DNA of 15,734 nt from JBCDCP01 sp039181495. Lineage in GTDB: Bacteria; Pseudomonadota; Alphaproteobacteria; Rhizobiales; Tepidamorphaceae. Under the pieces are notes generated by a model, which saw nothing but the letters and a program-made list of their open reading frames with translations, was not told the DNA's origin and did no database searches. Shown one piece after another: positions 6,543-14,277 of the stretch. Position 1 is the first letter of the stretch. Each line of letters starts with the position of its first letter. The translations under genes were made by a program, and so were the position numbers. The stretch is taken from NCBI GenBank assembly GCA_039181495.1, contig JBCDCP010000071.1, positions 1 to 15,734 of the forward strand, read 5' to 3'.

Positions 6543-8207
6543 ATGGACCAGCCAGCTTCCAGCACCGTCCTGAACAAGCTCAGGTCGCTATCCATCTCGG
6601 CAAAGTTCGTCATCGGCGCCGTCCTGTTCGGACTGATGGCCACGATATTCGCAACCTATGTTATCTCGCAGATTACGCGTGGCGCTGTTTTCGGCGAGTT
6701 CGTTGAGGCAAAACGGGAAGTCACACGCCTGATCGCCAACAATGCAGCCGGCGCGGTACGCTGGCAAAAGGCCGATGCAATCGTTGACTCCTACCAGGCC
6801 GTTCTCGACGATCCCAAGAAGCCGGCCTACGCGATCGTTGCCATCGATGTTGACGGAAACCTGTTGACCGAACACGGAACCGAAAGGATGTCCGCAGCCG
6901 AACTACACGCGGCAATGAAAACAGCACTCACCAGTGCAACCGGTGAAACCGTACTTTCTCTGCCGATTGCCGATGGCGCCATCACCGTCGCAGCCGCGGG
7001 TCGCAATAATGACGGAAGACCATTCGGTTATGTCGGAATTGCATGGTCATCGGCCGAAGTCGATGTGTTCGTTGCCAACACGATCATGAAAGTCGCAACA
7101 GCACTGACCATATCATTTTCAGCGCTTGTGGCGTTGATCGTGATTGGCATGTCGCGCCTTGTGAGTCGCCCCTTGCACCGCCTGTCGGACCGGATTCAAT
7201 CGCTCTCCGAAGGTGATACCGATACTGCAATTCCCGACGCCGAACGGATCGACGAGATTGGCAGAATGTCGCGGGCGCTTGCAACGCTGCGTGACGGTGT
7301 CGTTGAACGCCATCGCCTGTCTGAACAGAGCGAGACCGAAAGCACGGAACGACTGGAACGCCAACGGGTGGTCGACGAGAAGATCGCCGGTTTCCGCGAC
7401 TCGGCTGAAGCGCTGATCGAATCGGTCTCCGCCAAGATGGAGGAGATGCGCAGCACGGCCGGCTCGATGACATCGACCGCAAGCGACACCAATCAGCGTG
7501 CATCGACCGTCACCGGCGCAGCCGAGCAGGCTTCTGCCAACGTACACACTGTGGCCAGCGCTGCCGAAGAGCTGTCTGCCTCCATCGCCGAAATAGGCAA
7601 TCAGATCGAGCGCACCAGCGAAGTGGTCACAAATGCCGATCAGACAGCGCGCGAATCGGCCCACCGGACCGAACTGCTCGCCGAGGCAGCGCGTAAGATC
7701 GGCGATGTCGTCAATCTGATCCAGGATATTGCCGAGCAGACCAACCTTCTGGCGCTGAATGCCACCATTGAAGCCGCCCGTGCCGGCGAAGCAGGCAAGG
7801 GCTTTGCAGTTGTGGCGTCGGAGGTGAAGGCACTGGCAACCCAAACCGCCAAAGCCACGGAAGACATTGCCGCGCATGTGACCGAGATCCAGGGCTCAAC
7901 CCAGGACGCAGCCAGCGGAATTGAGAGCATTGCTGCAGTCATGGAGGAGATCAACGGCCTCTCAACAGAGATCGCTGGCGCGATCCGGCAGCAGGGCGCG
8001 GCAACGCAGGACATCAGTCAGAGCATTGTTGTGGCTTCGGAAGGCACCCAGACGGTTGTCGAAACCATCGGCGGCGTCTCGCAGGCGGTCGGTGAGACCG
8101 AGACCGCAGCACGGGAAGTCGACAGAACGGCAAGCGATGTCGATGAAACCGTCCGAAAACTACGCGATGAGGTCGAAACCTTCCTGAAAGGCGTGGCAGC
8201 AGCCTGA
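6543..8207 (+). CDS. Methyl-accepting chemotaxis protein
   Basis: This 554-residue transmembrane chemoreceptor would pass ligand signals to CheA/CheW and control flagellar bias. Membrane segments lie at about residues 22-43 and 184-203. The periplasmic part between them resembles a CHASE8/Cache-like sensor, with AIVAIDVDGNLLTE at 97-110 and a closing GRPFGYVGIAW strand. A HAMP domain covers about 204-257 and a helical signalling region the rest. The conserved hairpin tip, around IAEQTNLLALNATIEAARAG at 396-415 followed by GKGFAVVASEVKALA, is intact. There is no C-terminal CheR/CheB-tethering pentapeptide; the protein ends GVAAA. AGGGGA at 6526-6531 supports the start. The neighbouring secreted Cache protein is a likely partner. 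A strong terminator follows at 8242-8268. No che genes are present, so it would use a distant pathway. Confidence 0.95.
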   Translation: MDQPASSTVLNKLRSLSISAKFVIGAVLFGLMATIFATYVISQITRGAVFGEFVEAKREVTRLIANNAAGAVRWQKADAIVDSYQAVLDDPKKPAYAIVAIDVDGNLLTEHGTERMSAAELHAAMKTALTSATGETVLSLPIADGAITVAAAGRNNDGRPFGYVGIAWSSAEVDVFVANTIMKVATALTISFSALVALIVIGMSRLVSRPLHRLSDRIQSLSEGDTDTAIPDAERIDEIGRMSRALATLRDGVVERHRLSEQSETESTERLERQRVVDEKIAGFRDSAEALIESVSAKMEEMRSTAGSMTSTASDTNQRASTVTGAAEQASANVHTVASAAEELSASIAEIGNQIERTSEVVTNADQTARESAHRTELLAEAARKIGDVVNLIQDIAEQTNLLALNATIEAARAGEAGKGFAVVASEVKALATQTAKATEDIAAHVTEIQGSTQDAASGIESIAAVMEEINGLSTEIAGAIRQQGAATQDISQSIVVASEGTQTVVETIGGVSQAVGETETAAREVDRTASDVDETVRKLRDEVETFLKGVAAA

Positions 8208-8241
8208 GCAAAGGCCAGCCTTCCTACTCCCAACTCTGTCG

Positions 8242-8268
8242 GAGGGCCGGTCCATCAGACCGGCCCTC
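8242..8268 (+). terminator. Strong terminator hairpin after the MCP gene
   Basis: GAGGGCCGGTC (8242-8252) and GACCGGCCCTC (8258-8268) are perfect 11-bp arms around CATCA, and a G-T wobble extends the stem by one. It starts 34 bases after the MCP stop codon. Only a short T-run (CATTTGGG) follows, but stem strength makes a transcript end likely. It separates the chemosensory pair from typA. Confidence 0.75.
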
Positions 8269-8416
8269 TGCATTTGGGCGACAGAGCGCCGCGGACGTCA
8301 AAAGCAGGGTGCGCAGCGCAGCAAACCATGCTAGTCGGCGCATGAACTTCGCCAACCGTATCGTTTCGAAACACGCGCACCGCAGCATTTGAGCCGGTCG
8401 CGCCAGGAATACCGTT

Positions 8417-10231
8417 ATGAGTCTGCGCAACATCGCCATCATTGCCCATGTCGACCATGGCAAGACCACGCTGGTCGACAAGCTGCTGCAGCAGTCCGGT
8501 CTGTTCCGCGACAATCAGCAAGTCGCCGAACGGGCAATGGATTCCAACGACCTTGAGCGCGAGCGCGGCATCACCATCCTCGCAAAGGTCACCTCGGTTC
8601 AGTGGAAGGACCATCGCATCAATATCGTGGACACGCCCGGTCACGCCGACTTTGGCGGCGAGGTCGAGCGCATTCTCGGCATGGTCGATGGTGCGATCGT
8701 GCTGGTGGATGCAGCCGAAGGACCGATGCCGCAGACCAAGTTCGTTGTCGGCAAGGCACTGAAGGCCGGGCTCAAACCCATTGTCGCGGTCAACAAGATC
8801 GACAAGCCCGAGGAGCGGCACTCCGAGGTCATAGACGAGGTCTTCGATTTGTTCGCCAATCTCGATGCCAGCGACGAACAGCTCGATTTCCCGATCCTCT
8901 ATGGCTCGGCGAAACAGGGTTGGATGGCACTGGAACCAGACGGGCCTCAAGACGATATGGCACCGCTGTTCGACCTCGTGCTCAGGCATGTGCCGGAGCC
9001 TCAGACCGAGGATGGCCCGTTCAGCATGCTGGCGACCACGGTTGAAGCGGACCCCTATCTCGGGCGCATTCTGACCGGTCGCATCGCGTCCGGCACGCTC
9101 AAGCCGAACATGCCGTTCAAAGCTCTGAGCCGCGACGGATCACAAATTGAGTCCGGACGGATTTCCAAGGTGCTCGCCTTTCGCGGTCTGGAGCGGACAC
9201 CGCTTGAGCAGGCCTCTGCCGGCGACATTGTCTCGATCGCCGGCATGGAGAAAGCGACCGTCGCTGATACGCTATGTGATCCCAGCGTGACTGACGCGCT
9301 ACCGGCACAACCCATCGATCCGCCGACCTTGTCGATGACCTTTCGTGTCAACGATTCGCCGCTTGCCGGCCGAGAAGGCGACAAGGTCCAAAGCCGCGTG
9401 ATCCGCGCTCGACTCATCAAGGAGGCCGAGGGCAATGTTGCCCTGCGCGTGACCGATAGCCCCGACACCGACGCCTTCGAGGTCGCCGGCAGGGGTGAAC
9501 TGCAGCTTTCGATCCTGATCGAGACGATGCGACGCGAGGGCTTTGAGCTCGGCGTATCGCGGCCACGGGTCTTGATGCGCCACAACGACCAGGGCCAGCG
9601 TGAAGAGCCGCTTGAAGAAGTCACCATCGATGTGGATGACGAGTTCTCTGGCGCGGTGGTTCAGAAACTCGCCGAACGGAAAGCCGAACTCATTGAGATG
9701 CGACCCTCCGGCGGGGGTCGAACCCGGCTTGTGTTCCACGCCCCGACACGCGGGCTGATCGGCTATCAGGGCGAGCTGATGTCGGACACGCGCGGCACGG
9801 CTGTCTTCAACCGTGTTTTCCACGATTACGTGCCCCACCGCGGCGACATTCGTGGCCGCCATACCGGCGTGCTGATCTCGAATGGTGAAGGCGATGCGGT
9901 GGCTTACGCACTATGGAATCTCGAAGACCGTGGGCCGATGCTGATCGATCCAGGCACCAAGGTCTATCGAGGTATGATCATTGGCGAACACACGCGCGGC
10001 AATGATCTCGAAGTCAACGTGCTGAAAGGAAAGCAGCTCACCAATATCCGCGCAGCTGGCAAGGATGAGGCCGTCAAGCTGACGCCGCCGAAGCTCCTGT
10101 CGCTCGAAGCCGCACTCGCCTACATCAATGATGATGAGCTGGTCGAGGTCACGCCAAAGAGCATCCGCCTGCGCAAGACTCTGCTCGACCCGCATGAGCG
10201 CAAGCGCGCCGCCAAGTCGCAGGCGGCCTAG
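8417..10231 (+). CDS. typA: Ribosome-associated translational GTPase BipA/TypA
   Basis: TypA (BipA) is an EF-G-like GTPase that binds the ribosome and supports 50S assembly and stress- or cold-related translation. At 604 residues it matches the family's usual length. The GTPase motifs are all visible: AHVDHGKTT at 10-18 (G1), RERGIT at 48-53 (G2 region), DTPGH at 72-76 (G3) and NKID at 126-129 (G4). Beta-barrel, EF-G-like and TypA-specific C-terminal segments follow, including the characteristic APTRGLIGYQGE and MSDTRGTAVFN stretches, and later GEHTRGNDLEVNVLKGKQLTN. AGGA at 8405-8408 supports the start. The gene stands after a strong terminator, so its promoter should lie in 8270-8416, but I cannot pick it out. 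Its stop codon overlaps that of the converging aldolase-family gene. Confidence 0.98.
   Translation: MSLRNIAIIAHVDHGKTTLVDKLLQQSGLFRDNQQVAERAMDSNDLERERGITILAKVTSVQWKDHRINIVDTPGHADFGGEVERILGMVDGAIVLVDAAEGPMPQTKFVVGKALKAGLKPIVAVNKIDKPEERHSEVIDEVFDLFANLDASDEQLDFPILYGSAKQGWMALEPDGPQDDMAPLFDLVLRHVPEPQTEDGPFSMLATTVEADPYLGRILTGRIASGTLKPNMPFKALSRDGSQIESGRISKVLAFRGLERTPLEQASAGDIVSIAGMEKATVADTLCDPSVTDALPAQPIDPPTLSMTFRVNDSPLAGREGDKVQSRVIRARLIKEAEGNVALRVTDSPDTDAFEVAGRGELQLSILIETMRREGFELGVSRPRVLMRHNDQGQREEPLEEVTIDVDDEFSGAVVQKLAERKAELIEMRPSGGGRTRLVFHAPTRGLIGYQGELMSDTRGTAVFNRVFHDYVPHRGDIRGRHTGVLISNGEGDAVAYALWNLEDRGPMLIDPGTKVYRGMIIGEHTRGNDLEVNVLKGKQLTNIRAAGKDEAVKLTPPKLLSLEAALAYINDDELVEVTPKSIRLRKTLLDPHERKRAAKSQAA
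10228..10231. other. Overlapping convergent stop codons in one CTAG
   Basis: The typA stop (TAG, 10229-10231) and the aldolase-family stop (CTA on the plus strand, 10228-10230) share two bases in a palindromic CTAG. There is no spacer, so any terminator for one gene must lie within the coding sequence of the other. Confidence 0.95.
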
Positions 10232-11010
10232 CTGGCATAGGCGTCGCCTTCCTCGTCGAGGATCGCCTTGAGCTCGCTGAGATGCTTGTCGGCCTGGCCG
10301 GGGTAGCCCTCAAGCTCTTGAGCGGTCTTCTCGGCGATCTCATCGGACAGAACCCGCAGCGGCTGACCCGTTTGTAACGCCTTGATGTAGTTTTCGGCCG
10401 CCCGCTCGAAATAGAACATCCGGTTGAAGGTGTCGGCCACCGTATCGCCGATAACGAGCAATCCATGATTGCCCATGATCATCACCTTCTTGGACGGGTC
10501 CGCAAGAAGTGATGCACAGCGCTCGCCCTCATCTTCGAATGCCAGCCCGCCATAACCGTCATCGACCACATAACGGTTGAAGAACATAGCACCGTTCTGA
10601 TCGATCGGCGGCAGGCGGCTGTCTACCAGGCTTGCCAGAACGGTCGCGTGGATCGAATGCACATGCATCACGCAGCGTGCATGAGGACAATGTCGATGAA
10701 TGCCGCCATGCAGGCCCCAGGCGGTCGGATCGGGCGCGTCGGGCCGGTCGAGCGTGGCGGGATCGTTCGCATCAATCAGAATCAGGTCCGACGCCCGGAC
10801 ACGGGCAAAGTGCATTTGATTGGGGTTCATCAGAAACCGTGTTCCGTCTGCATTCACGGCCAGACTGAAATGGTTGGCCACCGCCTCATGCATGTTGAGG
10901 CGTGCCGTCCAGCGGAATGCCGCTGCCATGTCGGTCCGTTCCGTCCAGTGCGCCATCAGCTCGGCGGGCATGCCCGTGGTTGCTTGGTCGCGTCGTGCCG
11001 GATCGCTCAT
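10228..11010 (-). CDS. Class II aldolase/adducin-family protein
   Basis: This is a 260-residue protein of the class II aldolase/adducin family. Known members are zinc enzymes such as fuculose- or ribulose-phosphate aldolases and epimerases, but many members are uncharacterised. Visible family features are an N-terminal helix leading into HEAVANHFSL at 41-50, the metal-binding HVH motif at 116-118 (within MHVHSIHATVLA), and NHGLLVIGDTVADTF at 181-195, which supplies another histidine ligand. HGGIHR at 101-106 replaces the HxxIY-type motif of sugar-phosphate aldolases. I cannot identify the catalytic acid, and the substrate is unknown. The stop codon overlaps that of typA on the opposite strand. 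Upstream it faces the acetyltransferase gene across a 241-base divergent spacer. Confidence 0.88.
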   Translation of the reverse strand: MSDPARRDQATTGMPAELMAHWTERTDMAAAFRWTARLNMHEAVANHFSLAVNADGTRFLMNPNQMHFARVRASDLILIDANDPATLDRPDAPDPTAWGLHGGIHRHCPHARCVMHVHSIHATVLASLVDSRLPPIDQNGAMFFNRYVVDDGYGGLAFEDEGERCASLLADPSKKVMIMGNHGLLVIGDTVADTFNRMFYFERAAENYIKALQTGQPLRVLSDEIAEKTAQELEGYPGQADKHLSELKAILDEEGDAYAS

Positions 11011-11141
11011 GATCTGTCGCTCCAGTAAAGAGGGATATGGAAGACACGTTAGCCACGATGCCGATGCATTGCCAACGCCATTCCTCCAGGCTGTCGCGTG
11101 TCAATGGGCTGACAACCTCGCCGCACGTCCGAAACAAGTTG

Positions 11142-11165
11142 CACGCCTGTCGTCATCGAGGCGTG
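11142..11165. repeat. Inverted repeat in the aldolase/acetyltransferase spacer
   Basis: CACGCCT (11142-11148) and AGGCGTG (11159-11165) are perfect 7-bp arms around ten bases. It lies midway in the spacer between divergent genes, where a regulator site would be expected. No known consensus is recognised. Confidence 0.3.
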
Positions 11166-11251
11166 TGTAACCTCAAATGGTGCAGAGAGTGACTGTGCTA
11201 CGTGGTTTTTCAGGTTGCCCCGCGCAGAGTCCGAGGGCTACGCTTCGTGCC

Positions 11252-11770
11252 ATGGTTACCGCGGTTATCGATACCAGAAATGCCAAGCCCGCCGATGCGG
11301 CGGAGCTCGCTGCGGTGTATGAGGACGCGTGGACACATGCCTATCGAGGCGTGATTCCGGAAATCCAGCTGCGCCGCGCAATATCGCGTCGCGGACCCGC
11401 CTATTGGCGGCGGATCGCCATTAAGGCGCCAGCCAACAATCTGGTGATGCTGTTCGACAACAAGATCTGCGGTTACGCCTCATTCGGCATAAACCGCGAT
11501 CGCGACGTTCCTGTTTCCGGCGAAATCTACGAACTCTATCTCGCGCCGGAGTTCTGCGGCACCGGGCTGGGCCGGGAACTGTTCCTCAGCACCCGGCGCA
11601 AGCTATCCGAGGCGGGGTTGTTCGGGCTGCTGATCTGGTCGTTGTCGGCAAACGAACAGGCCTGCGCGTTCTACCGGCGAATGGGCGGCAAGCCCTATGG
11701 CAGCGGCCGCGTCCGCTTTGGCGAGCAGGATCTTGAGCGAACAGGCTTTCTGTGGGCGGTCAAGAACTGA
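11252..11770 (+). CDS. GNAT-family N-acetyltransferase
   Basis: This 172-residue GCN5-related N-acetyltransferase would transfer an acetyl group from acetyl-CoA to an amine on a small molecule or protein. The acetyl-CoA-binding motif A is clear at about 94-111 (ELYLAPEFCGTGLGRELF), with the Gly-x-Gly-x-Gly-like turn at 103-107. Motif B is seen at LLIWSLSANEQACAFYRRMGG, about 126-146. The N-terminal RNAKPADAAELAAVYEDAW segment is the usual first strand and helix. I chose the ATG at 11252 because the longer form from 11177 adds 25 residues unlike a GNAT N-terminus; its Shine-Dalgarno site is only fair (GAGGG at 11233-11237). The substrate is unknown. It lies 116 bases before ppa on the same strand. 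Confidence 0.87.
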   Translation: MVTAVIDTRNAKPADAAELAAVYEDAWTHAYRGVIPEIQLRRAISRRGPAYWRRIAIKAPANNLVMLFDNKICGYASFGINRDRDVPVSGEIYELYLAPEFCGTGLGRELFLSTRRKLSEAGLFGLLIWSLSANEQACAFYRRMGGKPYGSGRVRFGEQDLERTGFLWAVKN

Positions 11771-11886
11771 GCGACGGACTGCACGCCTTCAAGCGAAAAG
11801 GCAGCGCCGCGAGGAGTCACCGTTAGGACATCCGGCCATTACTTCGGCGCACTCGCAACTCTCAAAAACTGACGAAAGATCCCAAA

Positions 11887-12447
11887 ATGCGCATCGATGC
11901 CATCGCCGTTGGCGATAATCCGCCCGAAGACGTCAACGTGATTATCGAAGTGCCCGTCGGCGGCGAGCCGGTGAAATATGAAATGGACAAGGCGGCCGGC
12001 ACGATGGTGGTTGACCGCTTTCTCTACACGCCGATGCGCTATCCCGGAAATTATGGCTTTGTACCCCATACGCTGTCCGACGATGGCGACCCTATCGATG
12101 TGCTTGTGCCCAATGAACGGCCCATCGTGCCTGGCGCCATTATGAATTGCCGGCCGATCGGCGTGCTGATCATGGAAGACGAGGGCGGCCAGGACGAGAA
12201 GATCGTTGCCGTGCCATCGCAAAAGCTAACTAAGCGGTATGATGGCGTGCATAATTACGACAACCTGCCACCGATCACCATCAAGCAGATCGAGCACTTC
12301 TTCGAACACTACAAGGATCTTGAGCCGGGCAAGTGGGTGAAGATCGTCCGCTGGGACGGATCAGACGTTGCGCGCCGTATGATCGTGGAAGCGGTTAATC
12401 GCTTCAAAGCAGCCAACGCCAAACCCGCTGCCAAAAAGAAGGCCTGA
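11887..12447 (+). CDS. ppa: Inorganic pyrophosphatase (family I)
   Basis: Soluble cytoplasmic pyrophosphatase splits pyrophosphate to two phosphates, which drives DNA, RNA and protein synthesis forward. The 186-residue protein matches family I. Active-site features are K30-Y-E32, R44, the YPGNYGFVP stretch at 52-60, and the signature DGDPIDVLV at 66-74, which supplies metal-binding Asp66 and Asp71. Asp103 follows in GQDEKI, and the KRYD, KQIEHFFEHYKDLE and KWVKI segments later. The C-terminus is a Lys/Ala-rich tail (AAKKKA). The ribosome binding site is weak (GAAAGA). The gene converges with folD, with 23 bases between stops and no clear terminator. Confidence 0.97.
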   Translation: MRIDAIAVGDNPPEDVNVIIEVPVGGEPVKYEMDKAAGTMVVDRFLYTPMRYPGNYGFVPHTLSDDGDPIDVLVPNERPIVPGAIMNCRPIGVLIMEDEGGQDEKIVAVPSQKLTKRYDGVHNYDNLPPITIKQIEHFFEHYKDLEPGKWVKIVRWDGSDVARRMIVEAVNRFKAANAKPAAKKKA

Positions 12448-12470
12448 CCAGCGTCAGCCTACGACAGATT

Positions 12471-13367
12471 TCAGCCAATAACCGGATCGGATAATCCGCG
12501 GCGACGTGCCGCGGCAATGACAGTGTTCATCAACAGACAAGCAATCGTCATCGGGCCGACCCCGCCGGGCACCGGCGTGATTGCACCTGCAATTTGCGCC
12601 GCCGCCTCGAAATCGACATCGCCCACAAGCCGCGTCTTGCCCTCACCGCGTTCAGGGGCATCGATGCGGTTGATCCCCACATCAATTACCGTTGCGCCCG
12701 GCTTCACCCAGTCGCCCTGAACCATCTGTGGTCGCCCGACTGCGGCTACCAGAATGTCGGCAGTCCGACACAGGCCCGGCAGATCGCGGGTTCTCGAATG
12801 GGCCATGGTCACGGTGCAGTTTTCGTTCTGCAGCAATAGCGAGACGGGTTTTCCAACAAGAATCGAACGACCGAGCACAACCGCATTCGCGCCGGACAAT
12901 TCGCCAAGCACATCTTTCGCCAGGATCACGCTTCCCTGCGGCGTACACGGTACAAGGCCAGGTTTGCCGAGAACGATCTGCCCGGCATTCATCGGATGCA
13001 GCCCATCCACGTCCTTGGCAGGATCGATGGCCAGCACCACGGCATCGGAGTCGAGATGCGTCGGAAGCGGCATCTGCACGAGGATTCCGTCCACCGCCTC
13101 ATCTAAATTCAAAGTCTGAACCAGGGCGATCAGGTCACTTTGGGCAGTGTCAGCCGGCAACCGGTGTTCGATCGACACCATCCCGACCTCTTCGGTCTGT
13201 TGCACCTTGTTGCGGACATAGACGTGGCTTGCAGGATCATCACCCACAAGCACGACAGCCAGACCGGGCTTAATGCCATGCTCGGAATGGAATTTGGCAA
13301 TCGCCGTAGCCGTGCTGGCCCGCAGCGCCGCGGCGCGTGCCTTGCCGTCGATCAAAGATGCACTCAT
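12471..13367 (-). CDS. folD: Methylenetetrahydrofolate dehydrogenase / cyclohydrolase
   Basis: FolD interconverts 5,10-methylene-, 5,10-methenyl- and 10-formyl-tetrahydrofolate with NADP, supplying one-carbon units for purines and fMet-tRNA. The 298-residue protein is of normal length. The first substrate site is visible as SHVYVRNK at 47-54, with Tyr50 and the catalytic Lys54. The VQMPLPTHLD segment, the DGLHPMN stretch, the cofactor-binding VVLGRSILVGKPVSLLL region, and the closing signature PGGVGPMT are all present. A purine-rich leader (AGGGACGGGACG) precedes the ATG at 13367. yggT lies 170 bases upstream on the same strand. The two may share a transcript, or folD may have its own promoter in the gap. 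Confidence 0.98.
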   Translation of the reverse strand: MSASLIDGKARAAALRASTATAIAKFHSEHGIKPGLAVVLVGDDPASHVYVRNKVQQTEEVGMVSIEHRLPADTAQSDLIALVQTLNLDEAVDGILVQMPLPTHLDSDAVVLAIDPAKDVDGLHPMNAGQIVLGKPGLVPCTPQGSVILAKDVLGELSGANAVVLGRSILVGKPVSLLLQNENCTVTMAHSRTRDLPGLCRTADILVAAVGRPQMVQGDWVKPGATVIDVGINRIDAPERGEGKTRLVGDVDFEAAAQIAGAITPVPGGVGPMTIACLLMNTVIAAARRRGLSDPVIG

Positions 13368-13537
13368 CGTCCCGTCCCTGTTTCCTTTTTCTCAGCGATC
13401 TCTCCGCCGGGCCTTTCCAAGCGGACCGTGCCGAATGCCGATATAGGCAAAGCTGTGAGACCCGGAATGACCGGAGCCGACCTACATCATCGAATGTGCG
13501 ACCACATACACAGCTGGGTCAGCGACATCAGGATCGG

Positions 13538-13837
13538 TCAGATCAGCCGGCAATAGGGGAAATAGACGTAACGGGTCAGCGCGATCTGAAGAAAATAGAT
13601 GCCGAGCAGGAGCACCAGAGGCGAGATATCGATGCCACCAAGATCCGGCATGAAACGCCGGATCGGCCGCAGCAGTGGCTCGGTCAGGCTGTACACCGCA
13701 TTCTGAATGATGTTCACGACCTGATTGTAAGGATTGATCACATTGAACGCGATCAGCCAGCTCAGAATGACCATCGCAATGATCACCCAGATGTAAAGCC
13801 GCAGCACAATGAACAGCACGTCGATCAAGGCGCACAT
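13538..13837 (-). CDS. yggT: YggT-family membrane protein
   Basis: This is a 99-residue inner-membrane protein of the YggT family (YlmG-like). Members are linked to membrane or osmotic homeostasis and, in other lineages, to division or plastid nucleoid positioning; the biochemical role is unclear. Two hydrophobic segments flank the conserved loop, at about residues 5-30 and 70-90. The typical NPYNQVVNIIQNAVYSLTEP and LRPIRRFMPDLGGIDISPLV stretches are visible. AGGGA upstream of the ATG supports the start. In many alphaproteobacteria a DUF167 gene follows yggT; here only 170 bases separate it from folD, too short for one. Confidence 0.92.
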   Translation of the reverse strand: MCALIDVLFIVLRLYIWVIIAMVILSWLIAFNVINPYNQVVNIIQNAVYSLTEPLLRPIRRFMPDLGGIDISPLVLLLGIYFLQIALTRYVYFPYCRLI

Positions 13838-14142
13838 GGGCGGTCGGTCCCTGTCTGTGTTTGTCGGAGATTTGCACGCAGGAGTCAGGCGGGCGCTTCG
13901 CCGAAAGAGCTCATTGGGGTGTACCGGCAGCGTATCTCGGCGGCAAGAGCAGCGTTAGCTGCTGGTCAAATTGTGAGCAAACAACAGTATCGGGCACTTG
14001 CTTGACACTCCGCAGGGCCGCGCCGTAAATGCGCCTCCATTCGGGGTCCTGTCGCCGTGGTGTTGTTGGTGTTCTGGCCCCATTTGGACAGACAAGTGTG
14101 ATCGTAACGCGGAGGTCTGGCTTCGCTTTGCGGATCACAAAC
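13838..14142. other. 305-base spacer between yggT and tRNA-Ala
   Basis: No protein gene is supported. The yggT ribosome binding site lies at the left end on the minus strand. A possible plus-strand promoter for the tRNA is at 14002-14030. Open frames crossing this region run antisense to yggT or through the tRNA and show no family features. Confidence 0.5.
14002..14030 (+). promoter_or_regulatory. Candidate promoter for tRNA-Ala
   Basis: A perfect TTGACA (14002-14007) is followed after 17 bases by GTAAAT (14025-14030), a poor -10. It is correctly oriented and gives a leader of about 105 bases before the tRNA. The -35 is strong; the -10 is doubtful. Confidence 0.35.
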
Positions 14143-14218
<76 letters not shown>

Positions 14219-14277
14219 TTCCTTCCGCAGATAAACAACGCTTAGCCGGGCGATCTCTTGATTGCCAACACACTGGC

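Noticed and set aside
7119..7877. Minus-strand open frame of 252 codons inside the MCP gene
   Set aside because: It is the mirror of the conserved helical region of the MCP, with cysteine- and glycine-rich composition, no start context and no recognised domain.
13337..14005. Plus-strand open frame of 222 codons across folD start, yggT and the spacer
   Set aside because: It is antisense to two well-supported genes. Its product is rich in Arg, Gln, His and Asp with no family features, as expected for a shadow frame in GC-rich DNA.
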